From the NCBI GenBank assembly GCA_947478655.1, contig CANJWU010000012.1:1-12966 (forward strand): a DNA stretch of 12,966 bases. Reading direction: 5' to 3'. This document shows, in pieces, positions 1 to 6,386 of the stretch. Position 1 is the stretch's first letter, and every line of letters begins with the position of its first letter. The stretch is from Sphingobacteriales bacterium (GTDB lineage: Bacteria; Bacteroidota; Bacteroidia; Sphingobacteriales; Sphingobacteriaceae). Made by a program: the position numbers and the translations under genes. The notes under the pieces were generated by a model. The model saw only the letters and a program-made list of their open reading frames with translations. It did no database searches and had not been told where the DNA came from.

Positions 1-152
1 GCTAAATTATCTTTCACTAAATCGAAAGCTAATCGAATAATTTGTGCAGGAAAAACACCAAACCAATTAGAAAGCGCAATAAAAATAAAGCCAAATAGTA
101 TGCGGTATTTATACTTTGCTAAGTATGGATTAAGAGACGATAATTCTTTCAT
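1..152 (-). CDS. ABC transporter, N-terminal fragment (partial)
   Basis: Fifty codons of an open frame run from an ATG at 152-150 off the left edge of the window, so only the N-terminus is visible. It begins MKELSSLNPYLAKYKYRI and continues with a hydrophobic stretch (about residues 18-34), then a segment with an AQIIRLAFD motif. This pattern, a short charged leader, a first membrane helix and then a PAQ-x-[IV]-R-x-A-[FL]-D element, is typical of Bacteroidota MsbA-like exporters that fuse a membrane domain to an ATPase domain. Such proteins usually move lipids, drugs or peptides across the inner membrane. The substrate cannot be told from this fragment, and the ATPase domain lies outside the window. 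The gene is divergent from the amino acid dehydrogenase, and a TACTTTTG element lies just upstream. The identification rests on N-terminal resemblance only. Confidence 0.65.
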   Translation of the reverse strand, partial: MKELSSLNPYLAKYKYRILFGFIFIALSNWFGVFPAQIIRLAFDLVKDNL

Positions 153-157
153 TTTTT

Positions 158-165
158 CAAAAGTA
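158..165 (-). promoter_or_regulatory. Putative -7 promoter element for the ABC transporter
   Basis: Read on the minus strand this is TACTTTTG, a full match to the TAnnTTTG -7 consensus of Bacteroidota primary sigma factor promoters. Only five bases separate it from the ATG at 152. Transcription would therefore start at or within a few bases of the start codon, implying a leaderless or nearly leaderless mRNA. I see no clear -33 TTTG at the usual distance, so support is the -7 match and its position only. Confidence 0.4.
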
Positions 166-253
166 CAATAGTTTTTGATTTTTAGGAGGTTAAAATAGCC
201 ATAGCGCAGTGATTAAGCCTTTTTTTACATTAGCTGAATTCAAAAAAATACCC

Positions 254-261
254 TACTTTTG
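254..261 (+). promoter_or_regulatory. Putative -7 promoter element for the amino acid dehydrogenase
   Basis: TACTTTTG followed by C matches the Bacteroidota TAnnTTTG(C) -7 consensus. It lies 48 bases before the ATG at 310, which leaves a leader of about 40 bases. The -33 region (about 230-236) has no good TTTG. This is the best promoter candidate for the plus-strand block beginning with the dehydrogenase. Confidence 0.5.
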
Positions 262-309
262 CGTCCATTAAGGTTAAAAGCCCGATTTTATAAATTTAAG
301 AAATAGCGC

Positions 310-1395
310 ATGTCTGATCATTTAGGTGAAAACTCCGTATTTAATAAACTTGCAACGCAAGAACATCAAAAAGTGGTGTATTGTTACGACCAAGCCACTG
401 GATTAAAAGCCATTATTGCTATCCATGATACAACTTTAGGACCTGCTTTGGGTGGAACTAGGATGTGGAATTATAAAACGGAAGGTGAGGCTTTAAATGA
501 TGTTTTAAGACTTTCGAGAGGGATGACCTACAAAGCAGCCATCACCGGTTTAAATTTGGGTGGAGGTAAAGCGGTTATTATTGGCGATGCTAATAAAGAT
601 AAATCAGAAGCGATGATGCGTCGTTATGGTAAATGCGTAGAAAATTTAAATGGAGAATATATAACAGCAGAAGATGTAGGAACCAGTCCAAAAGACATGG
701 AATACATTAAAATGGAAACCAATCATGTTTCTGGAATACCAGTATCATTAGGTGGTTTGGGAGATCCATCGCCGGTAACGGCTTTTGGTGTTTATATGGG
801 AATGAAAGCATCTGCTCAACATTTATGGGGTAATGATAGTTTAGCCGGTAAGGTTATTGGTGTGCAAGGCATTGGTAATGTTGGTGAAAATTTAGTGAAG
901 CATTTAAGAGCAGAAAACGCAAAAGTTTATATAACCGATATTAACGAAGAACGTTTAGCTATGGTGGCTAAAAAATATGGTGCAGATGTAATTGCGAATA
1001 ATCAATTTTACAATTTAGACATCGATATTTATGCACCATGTGCTTTAGGAGCAACTGTTAATACAGAAACTCTTTCACAATTAAAATGTGCCATTATAGC
1101 GGGTGCGGCTAATAATCAATTAGCAGACGAAAATATTCACGGAAAATTAGTGATGGAAAAAGGAATTATTTATGCGCCCGATTTCTTGATTAATGCTGGT
1201 GGATTAATTCATGTTTACTCTGAAATGCAGGGTCATAGCGCCAAGCGTGCCATGGAAAAAACAGAACACATTTACCAGGTAACCTTAGAAATTTTGAAAA
1301 AATCTAGAGAGGAAAATATTCCAACCTACGAGGCTGCCAATAAAATTGCAGAAAAAAGGATTGCGGATATTCGTAGAATAAAAGCAGCTTACTAA
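310..1395 (+). CDS. Leucine dehydrogenase-type Glu/Leu/Phe/Val dehydrogenase
   Basis: This 361-residue cytoplasmic enzyme should carry out NAD-dependent oxidative deamination of a branched-chain amino acid to its 2-oxo acid and ammonia, feeding catabolism or branched fatty acid synthesis. The glycine-rich GGGKAV motif carries the probable catalytic lysine K87, with K75 in TYKAA as a second substrate-binding lysine. TAEDVGTS supplies the conserved aspartate D122. The Rossmann nucleotide loop is G187-x-G189-x-x-G192 in GVQGIGNVG. The length is that of leucine dehydrogenases (about 360) rather than hexameric glutamate dehydrogenases (about 450), and AEDVGTSPKDM is typical of the leucine/phenylalanine/valine group. 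Exact amino acid preference cannot be read from sequence. It is the first plus-strand gene after a divergent promoter region, and nusB follows after 48 bases. The ATG at 310 fits the family start and lies downstream of a good -7 element. Confidence 0.9.
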   Translation: MSDHLGENSVFNKLATQEHQKVVYCYDQATGLKAIIAIHDTTLGPALGGTRMWNYKTEGEALNDVLRLSRGMTYKAAITGLNLGGGKAVIIGDANKDKSEAMMRRYGKCVENLNGEYITAEDVGTSPKDMEYIKMETNHVSGIPVSLGGLGDPSPVTAFGVYMGMKASAQHLWGNDSLAGKVIGVQGIGNVGENLVKHLRAENAKVYITDINEERLAMVAKKYGADVIANNQFYNLDIDIYAPCALGATVNTETLSQLKCAIIAGAANNQLADENIHGKLVMEKGIIYAPDFLINAGGLIHVYSEMQGHSAKRAMEKTEHIYQVTLEILKKSREENIPTYEAANKIAEKRIADIRRIKAAY

Positions 1396-1404
1396 TAATT
1401 AATG

Positions 1405-1419
1405 CACTAAATATTAGTG
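1405..1419 (+). repeat. Short inverted repeat between the dehydrogenase and nusB
   Basis: CACTAA and TTAGTG form a perfect 6-base inverted repeat around a 3-base ATA loop, 10 bases after the dehydrogenase stop. No U-tract follows (TAAAATCG), and the stem is AT-rich, so it is a poor intrinsic terminator. It could be a weak attenuator, an RNA 3'-end stabiliser, or chance. Confidence 0.3.
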
Positions 1420-1443
1420 TAAAATCGTTCTTTATATTAATTT

Positions 1444-2385
1444 ATGTTAAATCGTCGTCATTTAAGAATTAAAGGTTTTCAAGCATTATATGCTTACCAA
1501 CAAGCAGAAGTTAAAGAGCAAAAAATGGCTGAAAAGCAATTGCTACAGGCTGTTCAGTTGGTACATGATGCCTACATTAATTTATTACAATTAGCTTTAG
1601 AAATAGCACAATTTGAAGAAAATGCAGTTGCTGAAAAAAGCCATAAGCATATGCCTACTGCAGCAGATTTAAATTCTACTGCTGTATTACTTAAAAATAA
1701 ATTTATTGCGCAATTAGCACAAGATGTTGATTTTCAAAAAATCGCTAAAGCATATAAGATAAATTGGAATGGCGAAGAAGTATTGTTCCGCGAAATTTTA
1801 ACGCAATTAAAATCGGAGCAAGCCTACTTAGATTATGCTAATTTAGAAACGCCTAGCCAAAAAGAGGACCAAGATTTTATGCAGTATTTGTATAAAAAAG
1901 TACTTTTTAAATTCCCTTTATTAGAACAGCATTTAGAAGAGAAATATTTAAATTGGCCTGTTGATGCAGAAACCGTCGAAAGTATGATTTTGAAAACCAT
2001 CAAAGCGTTTAAATTTAATACGGCCTTAGATATATTGCCTATTACAGCTAATTGGGACGAAGACAGGGTTTTTATTTTAGATTTATTTAATAAAACCATT
2101 CAAAACGAAATAGCATTTAACGAATTAATTGCCAATAAAACACAAAATTGGGATGTAGAAAGGATTGCTATGGTCGATACGATACTGATGAAAATGGCTA
2201 TTACAGAATTTGTACATTTTCAATCTATTCCAACCAAAGTAACCATGAACGAATACATTGATATTTCTAAAGAGTTCAGTACACCCAAAAGTAAAGGCTT
2301 TATCAATGGAATTTTAGATAAAATATTAATTGATTTAAAAGACAATAATCAAATTAATAAAACGGGTAGGGGCTTAGTAAATTAA
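1444..2385 (+). CDS. nusB: Transcription antitermination factor NusB (long Bacteroidota form)
   Basis: NusB binds boxA RNA with NusE (ribosomal protein S10) to keep RNA polymerase processive, mainly on rRNA operons. The N-terminus MLNRRHLRIKGFQALYAYQQ matches the arginine-rich first helix of NusB (RR then ALY). The C-terminal part, about residues 220-300, has the conserved pattern with DTILMKMAITEF, IPTKVTMNEYIDISKEFS and KGFINGILDKIL. At 313 residues it is more than twice the length of E. coli NusB (139). The extra length, about residues 40-215, sits between the first helix and the C-terminal core and is helix-rich and charged. Long NusB proteins are usual in this phylum, so this is not an artefact of a wrong start. 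The DUF1573 gene follows after only 4 bases, indicating co-transcription. Confidence 0.9.
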   Translation: MLNRRHLRIKGFQALYAYQQAEVKEQKMAEKQLLQAVQLVHDAYINLLQLALEIAQFEENAVAEKSHKHMPTAADLNSTAVLLKNKFIAQLAQDVDFQKIAKAYKINWNGEEVLFREILTQLKSEQAYLDYANLETPSQKEDQDFMQYLYKKVLFKFPLLEQHLEEKYLNWPVDAETVESMILKTIKAFKFNTALDILPITANWDEDRVFILDLFNKTIQNEIAFNELIANKTQNWDVERIAMVDTILMKMAITEFVHFQSIPTKVTMNEYIDISKEFSTPKSKGFINGILDKILIDLKDNNQINKTGRGLVN

Positions 2386-2389
2386 TTAT

Positions 2390-2839
2390 ATGAAAAAGAG
2401 TATATTTTATTTATTGGTTTTGAGCGTGATGGCTTGCGGTAAAAAAACAGCAAACAGCAGTTTAAATTCAGCATCAATCGATATTCCAATGACTGCCGAC
2501 GGGAAAGTGGATACCTTAAAATTACCTAAGTTTACTTTCCAAAATGATACCTATGATTTTGGAAAAATTACCCAAGGCGAAAAGGTTTCATACGCCTTTA
2601 ATTTTAAAAATACAGGTTATGTGCCATTAATCATTTCTTCTGCTTCTGCTAGTTGTGGCTGTACTGTCCCTACTTTTCCAGAAGAACCCATAGCACCGGG
2701 TGCCGAAGCAACTATTGCCGTTGTGTTTAACAGTGAAAATAAAATGGGTTTACAAACCAAAACCATTACTATAGTAGCCAACACCGTTCCCAACACTAAA
2801 GTATTATATTTAAGAGGGGAAGTTTTAGAAGCAAAATAA
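2390..2839 (+). CDS. DUF1573 domain lipoprotein
   Basis: This 149-residue protein is predicted to be exported and lipid-anchored. A signal peptide has two lysines after Met1, a hydrophobic core at about residues 4-13, and a lipobox VMAC with the acceptor cysteine at position 16. The mature part, about residues 50-147, is a beta-rich Ig-like DUF1573 domain. It has the family marks: a DFGKI element, FNFKNTG, the SASCGCTVP motif with a paired CGC, then PGAEATIAVVFNS. DUF1573 proteins are very common in Bacteroidota and have no settled biochemical role; the ASCGC motif suggests a structural or binding function. The gene sits between nusB and yajC with spacings of 4 and 13 bases, so it is probably co-transcribed with them. 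Function is unassigned beyond an envelope location. Confidence 0.85.
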   Translation: MKKSIFYLLVLSVMACGKKTANSSLNSASIDIPMTADGKVDTLKLPKFTFQNDTYDFGKITQGEKVSYAFNFKNTGYVPLIISSASASCGCTVPTFPEEPIAPGAEATIAVVFNSENKMGLQTKTITIVANTVPNTKVLYLRGEVLEAK

Positions 2840-2852
2840 ATTTAAATTATAT

Positions 2853-3179
2853 ATGATGAACTTAATGAATGTAATATTGATGGCTCCACCTGCAGCAGGT
2901 AGCAATCCAAACCCAGTGATGCAATTTTTACCTTTAATTTTAATAGGTATTGTTTTCTATTTTTTTATGATTCGTCCACAAACGAAAAAAATGAAAGACC
3001 AAAAAACTTTTATCGAAAACATTAAAAAAGGAGATAAAGTAGTTACTATTGGCGGTATTCACGGAAAAATTGCGGATATCAACGAAGATACCTATCTATT
3101 AGAGATCGAAAATGGAGTGAAAATGAAAATCGATAAGGTTTCGGTTTCCTTAGAAGCATCAAAAAAAATCAATAGTTAA
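2853..3179 (+). CDS. yajC: Preprotein translocase subunit YajC
   Basis: YajC is a small inner-membrane partner of the SecDF complex, which assists SecYEG-driven protein export. The 108-residue product has a short periplasmic N-terminus, one membrane helix at about residues 24-40, and then the family signature FFMIRPQTKKMKDQ. A soluble cytoplasmic domain follows with KKGDKVVTIGGIHGKI, the hallmark YajC beta-domain. Two adjacent ATG codons (2853 and 2856) could serve as start, and a further one at codon 5 is also possible; the choice does not affect the domain content. A strong intrinsic terminator begins 16 bases after the stop, so this is probably the last gene of the dehydrogenase-nusB block. 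Confidence 0.93.
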   Translation: MMNLMNVILMAPPAAGSNPNPVMQFLPLILIGIVFYFFMIRPQTKKMKDQKTFIENIKKGDKVVTIGGIHGKIADINEDTYLLEIENGVKMKIDKVSVSLEASKKINS

Positions 3180-3195
3180 TTAGCTAGCAAATTTT

Positions 3196-3230
3196 AAAAT
3201 ATCAACCCCCAAAAGGTTGATATTTTTGTT
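3196..3230 (+). terminator. Rho-independent terminator after yajC
   Basis: A perfect 12-base stem pairs 3196-3207 (AAAATATCAACC) with 3215-3226 (GGTTGATATTTT), closing a 7-base CCCAAAA loop. The run of T at 3223-3227 followed by GTTT provides the U-tract. This is the strongest terminator in the window. It separates yajC from the YbbR-like gene and argues that the latter starts at the ATG at 3241, because the alternative TTG at 3217 lies inside the stem. Confidence 0.8.
3221..3228 (+). promoter_or_regulatory. Promoter-like -7 element inside the terminator
   Basis: TATTTTTG matches the TAnnTTTG -7 consensus and ends 12 bases before the ATG of the YbbR-like gene. It overlaps the 3' arm of the terminator and its U-tract, and T-rich terminator tails can produce this match by chance. 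There is no TTTG at the expected -33 position. If real, it would restart transcription for the YbbR-coaE set with a leader under 10 bases. Confidence 0.3.
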
Positions 3231-3240
3231 TAATATCAAA

Positions 3241-4212
3241 ATGAAAAAATTAATCATTGCTTTCATTCAGTATTACAAAGAAGTTTCTCGTAGGCGAATT
3301 CGCCGACGCCTAGGGCTTTTTTTGTTTTGTATAGCAGTGGCATTTATTTTTTGGATGTTAACCGTATTAGGTAAAAACAGACATTTTGATATTCAAGTTC
3401 CCATTGTTTTTATCAATGTGCCATTTGATCAGGCCTTATTAGTCGATAATAGTCGCCATGTATCCTTTACTGTGGAAGGATCTGGCTGGTTTTTTCTGAA
3501 AAGTAAAATTCAAAATTTAAGTGATACGCTAAGAATTGATTTGAACGAATATGAAAACACCAGAGAAATTGATTTAATAAAAAAAATCAATAGTATAGAT
3601 AAAATTACTTTAGATAAACTAGTCATTATTGATGTTTCGCCTGCTAAATTGAAATTTAAATTTGAGAAGAAAAACACTAAAAAAGTACCGATTATTTTCA
3701 ATAGTAAAATTCAGTATAGCAAACAATTTGGTCAAAAAAATGACATCCGCATAAGCCCCGATAGTGTAGTGATATCTGGTCCACAAGAAATTATTCAATC
3801 TATTCAAAATTGGGAGGTAAACCCTGTAAATATAGTAGACATAGCCGACGACCAAAACTTATCGTTAATTTTAAAACCTGCCGAAAATAGCAATGTATTA
3901 TTAGCAAATAACAAGGTAGCGGTATACATTTCTGTCGAAAAATATACCACTAAACGAATGATGGTGCCAATTCATTTGAAAGCCATGGCACCTTTTGAAA
4001 AAATGACTATTTATCCTAAAAATGCAGAGTTAACTTTTTCGGTGGGCATTTCTAAATACAAAATGATCAACGAAAATTCTTTTAAGGTAATTGCCGTACA
4101 AGAAAAAAAATCACTCAATAAATTAAAATTAATAATAGATCATGCTCCAAGGGGCATCCAAAATTTAGCAATAGCACCTCATTTAGTAGATTATTTAATA
4201 TATAATAAATGA
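3241..4212 (+). CDS. YbbR-like (CdaR-type) membrane-anchored protein
   Basis: From the ATG at 3241 this encodes 323 residues. A basic cytoplasmic N-terminus (RRRIRRR) leads into a single membrane helix at about residues 24-42. The rest is a long extracytoplasmic beta-rich region that looks like two or three YbbR-type repeats, with the recurrent pattern VPI-hydrophobic, for example VPIVFINVPF, VPIIFNSKI and VPIHLKAM. SPDSVVISGP is a typical YbbR repeat element. In Firmicutes, CdaR proteins of this family modulate the diadenylate cyclase CdaA, but no cyclase gene is present here, so that role should not be assumed. In Bacteroidota the family is commonly found near yajC and coaE. The frame can be extended to a TTG at 3217, but that lies in the terminator stem and is rejected. 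The stop overlaps the coaE start (ATGA), indicating translational coupling. Confidence 0.75.
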   Translation: MKKLIIAFIQYYKEVSRRRIRRRLGLFLFCIAVAFIFWMLTVLGKNRHFDIQVPIVFINVPFDQALLVDNSRHVSFTVEGSGWFFLKSKIQNLSDTLRIDLNEYENTREIDLIKKINSIDKITLDKLVIIDVSPAKLKFKFEKKNTKKVPIIFNSKIQYSKQFGQKNDIRISPDSVVISGPQEIIQSIQNWEVNPVNIVDIADDQNLSLILKPAENSNVLLANNKVAVYISVEKYTTKRMMVPIHLKAMAPFEKMTIYPKNAELTFSVGISKYKMINENSFKVIAVQEKKSLNKLKLIIDHAPRGIQNLAIAPHLVDYLIYNK

Positions 4213-4799
4213 TGTTAAAAGTAGGAATAACAGGAGGTATAGGGACTGGTAAGTCTGTCGTTTGCAATTTGTTTGCTGTATTAGGCATTCAAGTTTATAA
4301 TGCAGATCAACGTGCAAAAGCCTTAGTTTTAGCAAATCAAACCTTAAAGAATGCCATTATTGCGGCGTTTGGTGCAGCGGCTTATTTGCCAAGTGGTGCA
4401 TATAACCGTGCGCATATTTCGGCCATTGTGTTTAACGATCCACAAGCATTAGCTTTGCTGAATAAAATAATACATCCATTTGTATTTCAAGATTTCGATG
4501 AATGGTGTAAAATTCATCAACAGCAAGCCTATATTATAAAAGAAGCAGCTCTTATGATTGAGTCTGGTAGCCATTTACAGAATGATTACACTATTTTGGT
4601 CACAGCTCCTTTAGCACAAAGGCTTAATAATATTGCTAAGCGAGATGGACTGTTACCTGCTCAAATTGAAAAAATCATGGCCAATCAATTACCCGAAACA
4701 GAAAAAGTTCCCTTTGCTGATTTTATCATTCAAAACGATGAATCACATTCTTTAATCGAACAAGTTTTAGCTATTCACCATCAATTATTAAATCAATGA
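4209..4799 (+). CDS. coaE: Dephospho-CoA kinase
   Basis: CoaE carries out the last step of coenzyme A synthesis, ATP-dependent phosphorylation of the 3'-hydroxyl of dephospho-CoA, in the cytoplasm. The P-loop is GGIGTGKS at residues 9-16, with K15 binding the ATP phosphates. NADQRAK at about 31-37 matches the substrate-side DAD motif, with D33 as the probable catalytic aspartate. IIHPFVF is the conserved HP element, and AQRLNNIAKRDGL fits the LID region. PFADFIIQND near the C-terminus matches the common C-terminal ADxVIxN motif. The 196-residue length is normal. The first ATG overlaps the preceding stop as ATGA; a second ATG follows immediately and is equally possible. The gene's own stop again overlaps the next start by 4 bases. 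Confidence 0.93.
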   Translation: MMLKVGITGGIGTGKSVVCNLFAVLGIQVYNADQRAKALVLANQTLKNAIIAAFGAAAYLPSGAYNRAHISAIVFNDPQALALLNKIIHPFVFQDFDEWCKIHQQQAYIIKEAALMIESGSHLQNDYTILVTAPLAQRLNNIAKRDGLLPAQIEKIMANQLPETEKVPFADFIIQNDESHSLIEQVLAIHHQLLNQ

Positions 4800-5746
4800 A
4801 AAAAATCATTGCTGATTTTATCATTGATACTCCCAATGGTTTTTATTGTCGTATTGGTGGCTTTTATATAGATCCCAAAACACCCGTTCAAAATGCAATA
4901 ATATCTCATGCACATGCCGACCATGCCATTGCCGGTTCTGTTAATGTTTATACACATCCTGCCACATTTGATTTCATGAAATTGCGGTATAAAAAAAGAG
5001 CTGCTAAACTATTTATTCCTATCGAATTTCATCAGCCTTTTTTCATCAATCAAATTAAAATTATTTTTATTCCTGCAGGTCATATGTTAGGTAGTGCACA
5101 AATTTTAATGGAATTTGAAGGGCTTAAATATATTTATTCGGGAGATGTAAAATCGCAACCAGATACTACTTGCCAGGCCATTGAATTTGTTCAAGCTGAT
5201 GTATTAATTACAGAAACTACCTTTGCAAATCCAAGCGTTAAGCATCCATCGCCAATAGCAGCTATGAAATCTATTCTAAGTATTGAAAGGCCTTTGCTTA
5301 TTGGAGCTTATGTTTTAGGGAAAGCACAACGCATTACAGCGCTAATCAACGAAATTGAGCCATCGGCAGTGGTAGCCATTCATCACGATATATTAGCTTA
5401 TCATCAAATTTATGAAAAACACCAACGCTTAACTAAGCAATACCAAGTATTAGAGAAAAAAGATCTGCGGTTAAAAAAGCCATATATTTACATTGTACCT
5501 CCACTAACATTTAATACCTATAAATTACAAGGTTTAATGTCCTGTGTATTTGCAAGTGGTTGGCAAGCATTACAACAAGCTAATACGCATACCTTATTGT
5601 TAAGCGATCATATGGATTGGCTCGATTTATTAGCTTATATTGAACAGGTGCAACCTACAGAAATATGGACCATTCATGGTGATGGTGCATATTTAAAAGA
5701 ACATTATTCGAACTCAACTGTTAAAGTTAAAAATTTAGCACATTAA
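4796..5746 (+). CDS. Metallo-beta-lactamase/beta-CASP exonuclease-like protein
   Basis: This 316-residue protein belongs to the metallo-beta-lactamase nuclease superfamily and most resembles the putative exonuclease that accompanies ATP-dependent DNA ligases in many bacteria. The zinc motif HAHADH is at residues 38-43, further ligands are H96 in PAGHMLGS and D117 in YSGD, and E140 in ITETTF is the beta-CASP motif A acid. YVLGKAQRI, FASGW, LLLSDHMDW and IHGDG fit the ligase-associated family in order. The start FIIDTPNGFYCRIGGFYIDP also matches its N-terminus. It should act on nucleic acid ends, but the substrate is not determined. No ligase or helicase partner is in this window. It is coupled to coaE by a 4-base overlap, and the DUF5522 gene starts on the base after its stop. 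Confidence 0.8.
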   Translation: MKKIIADFIIDTPNGFYCRIGGFYIDPKTPVQNAIISHAHADHAIAGSVNVYTHPATFDFMKLRYKKRAAKLFIPIEFHQPFFINQIKIIFIPAGHMLGSAQILMEFEGLKYIYSGDVKSQPDTTCQAIEFVQADVLITETTFANPSVKHPSPIAAMKSILSIERPLLIGAYVLGKAQRITALINEIEPSAVVAIHHDILAYHQIYEKHQRLTKQYQVLEKKDLRLKKPYIYIVPPLTFNTYKLQGLMSCVFASGWQALQQANTHTLLLSDHMDWLDLLAYIEQVQPTEIWTIHGDGAYLKEHYSNSTVKVKNLAH

Positions 5747-5917
5747 ATGATTGAAGGAGTTGATTATATTATAGAAGATGGAATGCTTGTTTTTACAAGA
5801 GAATTTCATTTAAAACGAGGTTTTTGTTGCAAAAATGGCTGCAAAAACTGTCCATATTCAATTCATAATGAATCTAAAATAATAAAACTTGATTCAGATG
5901 AAATGAAAAATTCTTAA
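5747..5917 (+). CDS. Small DUF5522-type cysteine-rich protein
   Basis: This short gene encodes 56 residues. The ATG follows directly on the TAA of the exonuclease gene (TAAATG), which suggests translational coupling. The product has the DUF5522 pattern: a DYIIEDGMLVFT element, then HLKRG, then the cysteine cluster CCKNGCKNCPY at residues 27-37. The four cysteines (C27, C28, C32, C35) look suited to binding a metal ion or an iron-sulfur cluster. No function is established for this family to my knowledge. The last 20 or so residues are polar and probably variable. The family pattern and the tight spacing make it a real gene despite its size. A nucleic-acid or metal-related role next to the nuclease is only a guess from context. 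Confidence 0.75.
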   Translation: MIEGVDYIIEDGMLVFTREFHLKRGFCCKNGCKNCPYSIHNESKIIKLDSDEMKNS

Positions 5918-5939
5918 TTTAATTTTTTTAAAAACCCAT

Positions 5940-6386
5940 ATGAAACTCGAAGAGGAAATAGCGCAACATCAATTTGCTGGAGAGCAACAAAAAGCAATGA
6001 TCAATTTGCTTTTTACCTATCATTGGGCTGTTTCTAAAATGAAGTCTGATTTTAAGCCTTACGATATTACTATGCAGCAGTTTAATATTTTAAGAATCTT
6101 AAGAGGGCAAATGCCTAATCCCTGTACCATTAATATACTAAAAGAACGCATGTTAGATAAAATGTGCGATGCCTCTCGAATGGTAGATCGGTTATTGCAG
6201 AAGGGTTTTATTGAAAGATGTGTAAATAAGAAAGATAGAAGAGCAGTCGATATTAAAATTTCAACCGAAGGGCTTGCTTTACTAGCTAAGTTTGATGCAT
6301 TAACAGACCCTAATAAATTATTTTCGACATTAAGTGATGCCGAAGCTAAAACACTCAATCAGCTACTGGATAAGGTAAGGTCTTAA
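5940..6386 (+). CDS. MarR family transcriptional regulator
   Basis: This is a 148-residue winged-helix DNA-binding protein expected to act as a dimeric cytoplasmic repressor or activator. The winged helix covers about residues 40-115. ITMQQFNILRIL begins the domain, DKMCDASRMVDRLLQKGFIER is the recognition helix region, and NKKDRRAVDIKIS is the wing with the characteristic D-x-R. Helices at both ends would form the dimer interface. Three cysteines (62, 76, 94) lie in or beside the DNA-binding domain, so redox or metal response is possible but unproven. It follows DUF5522 by 22 bases with no visible promoter, so may be read from upstream. Its stop overlaps that of the convergent ZIP transporter by 4 bases. 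Its targets and ligand are unknown. Confidence 0.85.
   Translation: MKLEEEIAQHQFAGEQQKAMINLLFTYHWAVSKMKSDFKPYDITMQQFNILRILRGQMPNPCTINILKERMLDKMCDASRMVDRLLQKGFIERCVNKKDRRAVDIKISTEGLALLAKFDALTDPNKLFSTLSDAEAKTLNQLLDKVRS

Noticed and set aside
184..190. AGGAGGT, a perfect Shine-Dalgarno-like sequence
   Set aside because: No start codon lies at a suitable distance; the nearest GTG is about 18 bases on and opens no gene, and this phylum rarely uses such sites.
1833..2099. Minus-strand open frame opposite nusB
   Set aside because: A shadow of the coding strand in AT-rich DNA, with low-complexity translation and no supporting signals.
3217..3240. Upstream TTG start for the YbbR-like protein
   Set aside because: The TTG lies in the 3' arm of a strong terminator, and the added residues (MIFLFNIK) are just the translated U-tract; the ATG at 3241 begins a normal basic N-terminus.
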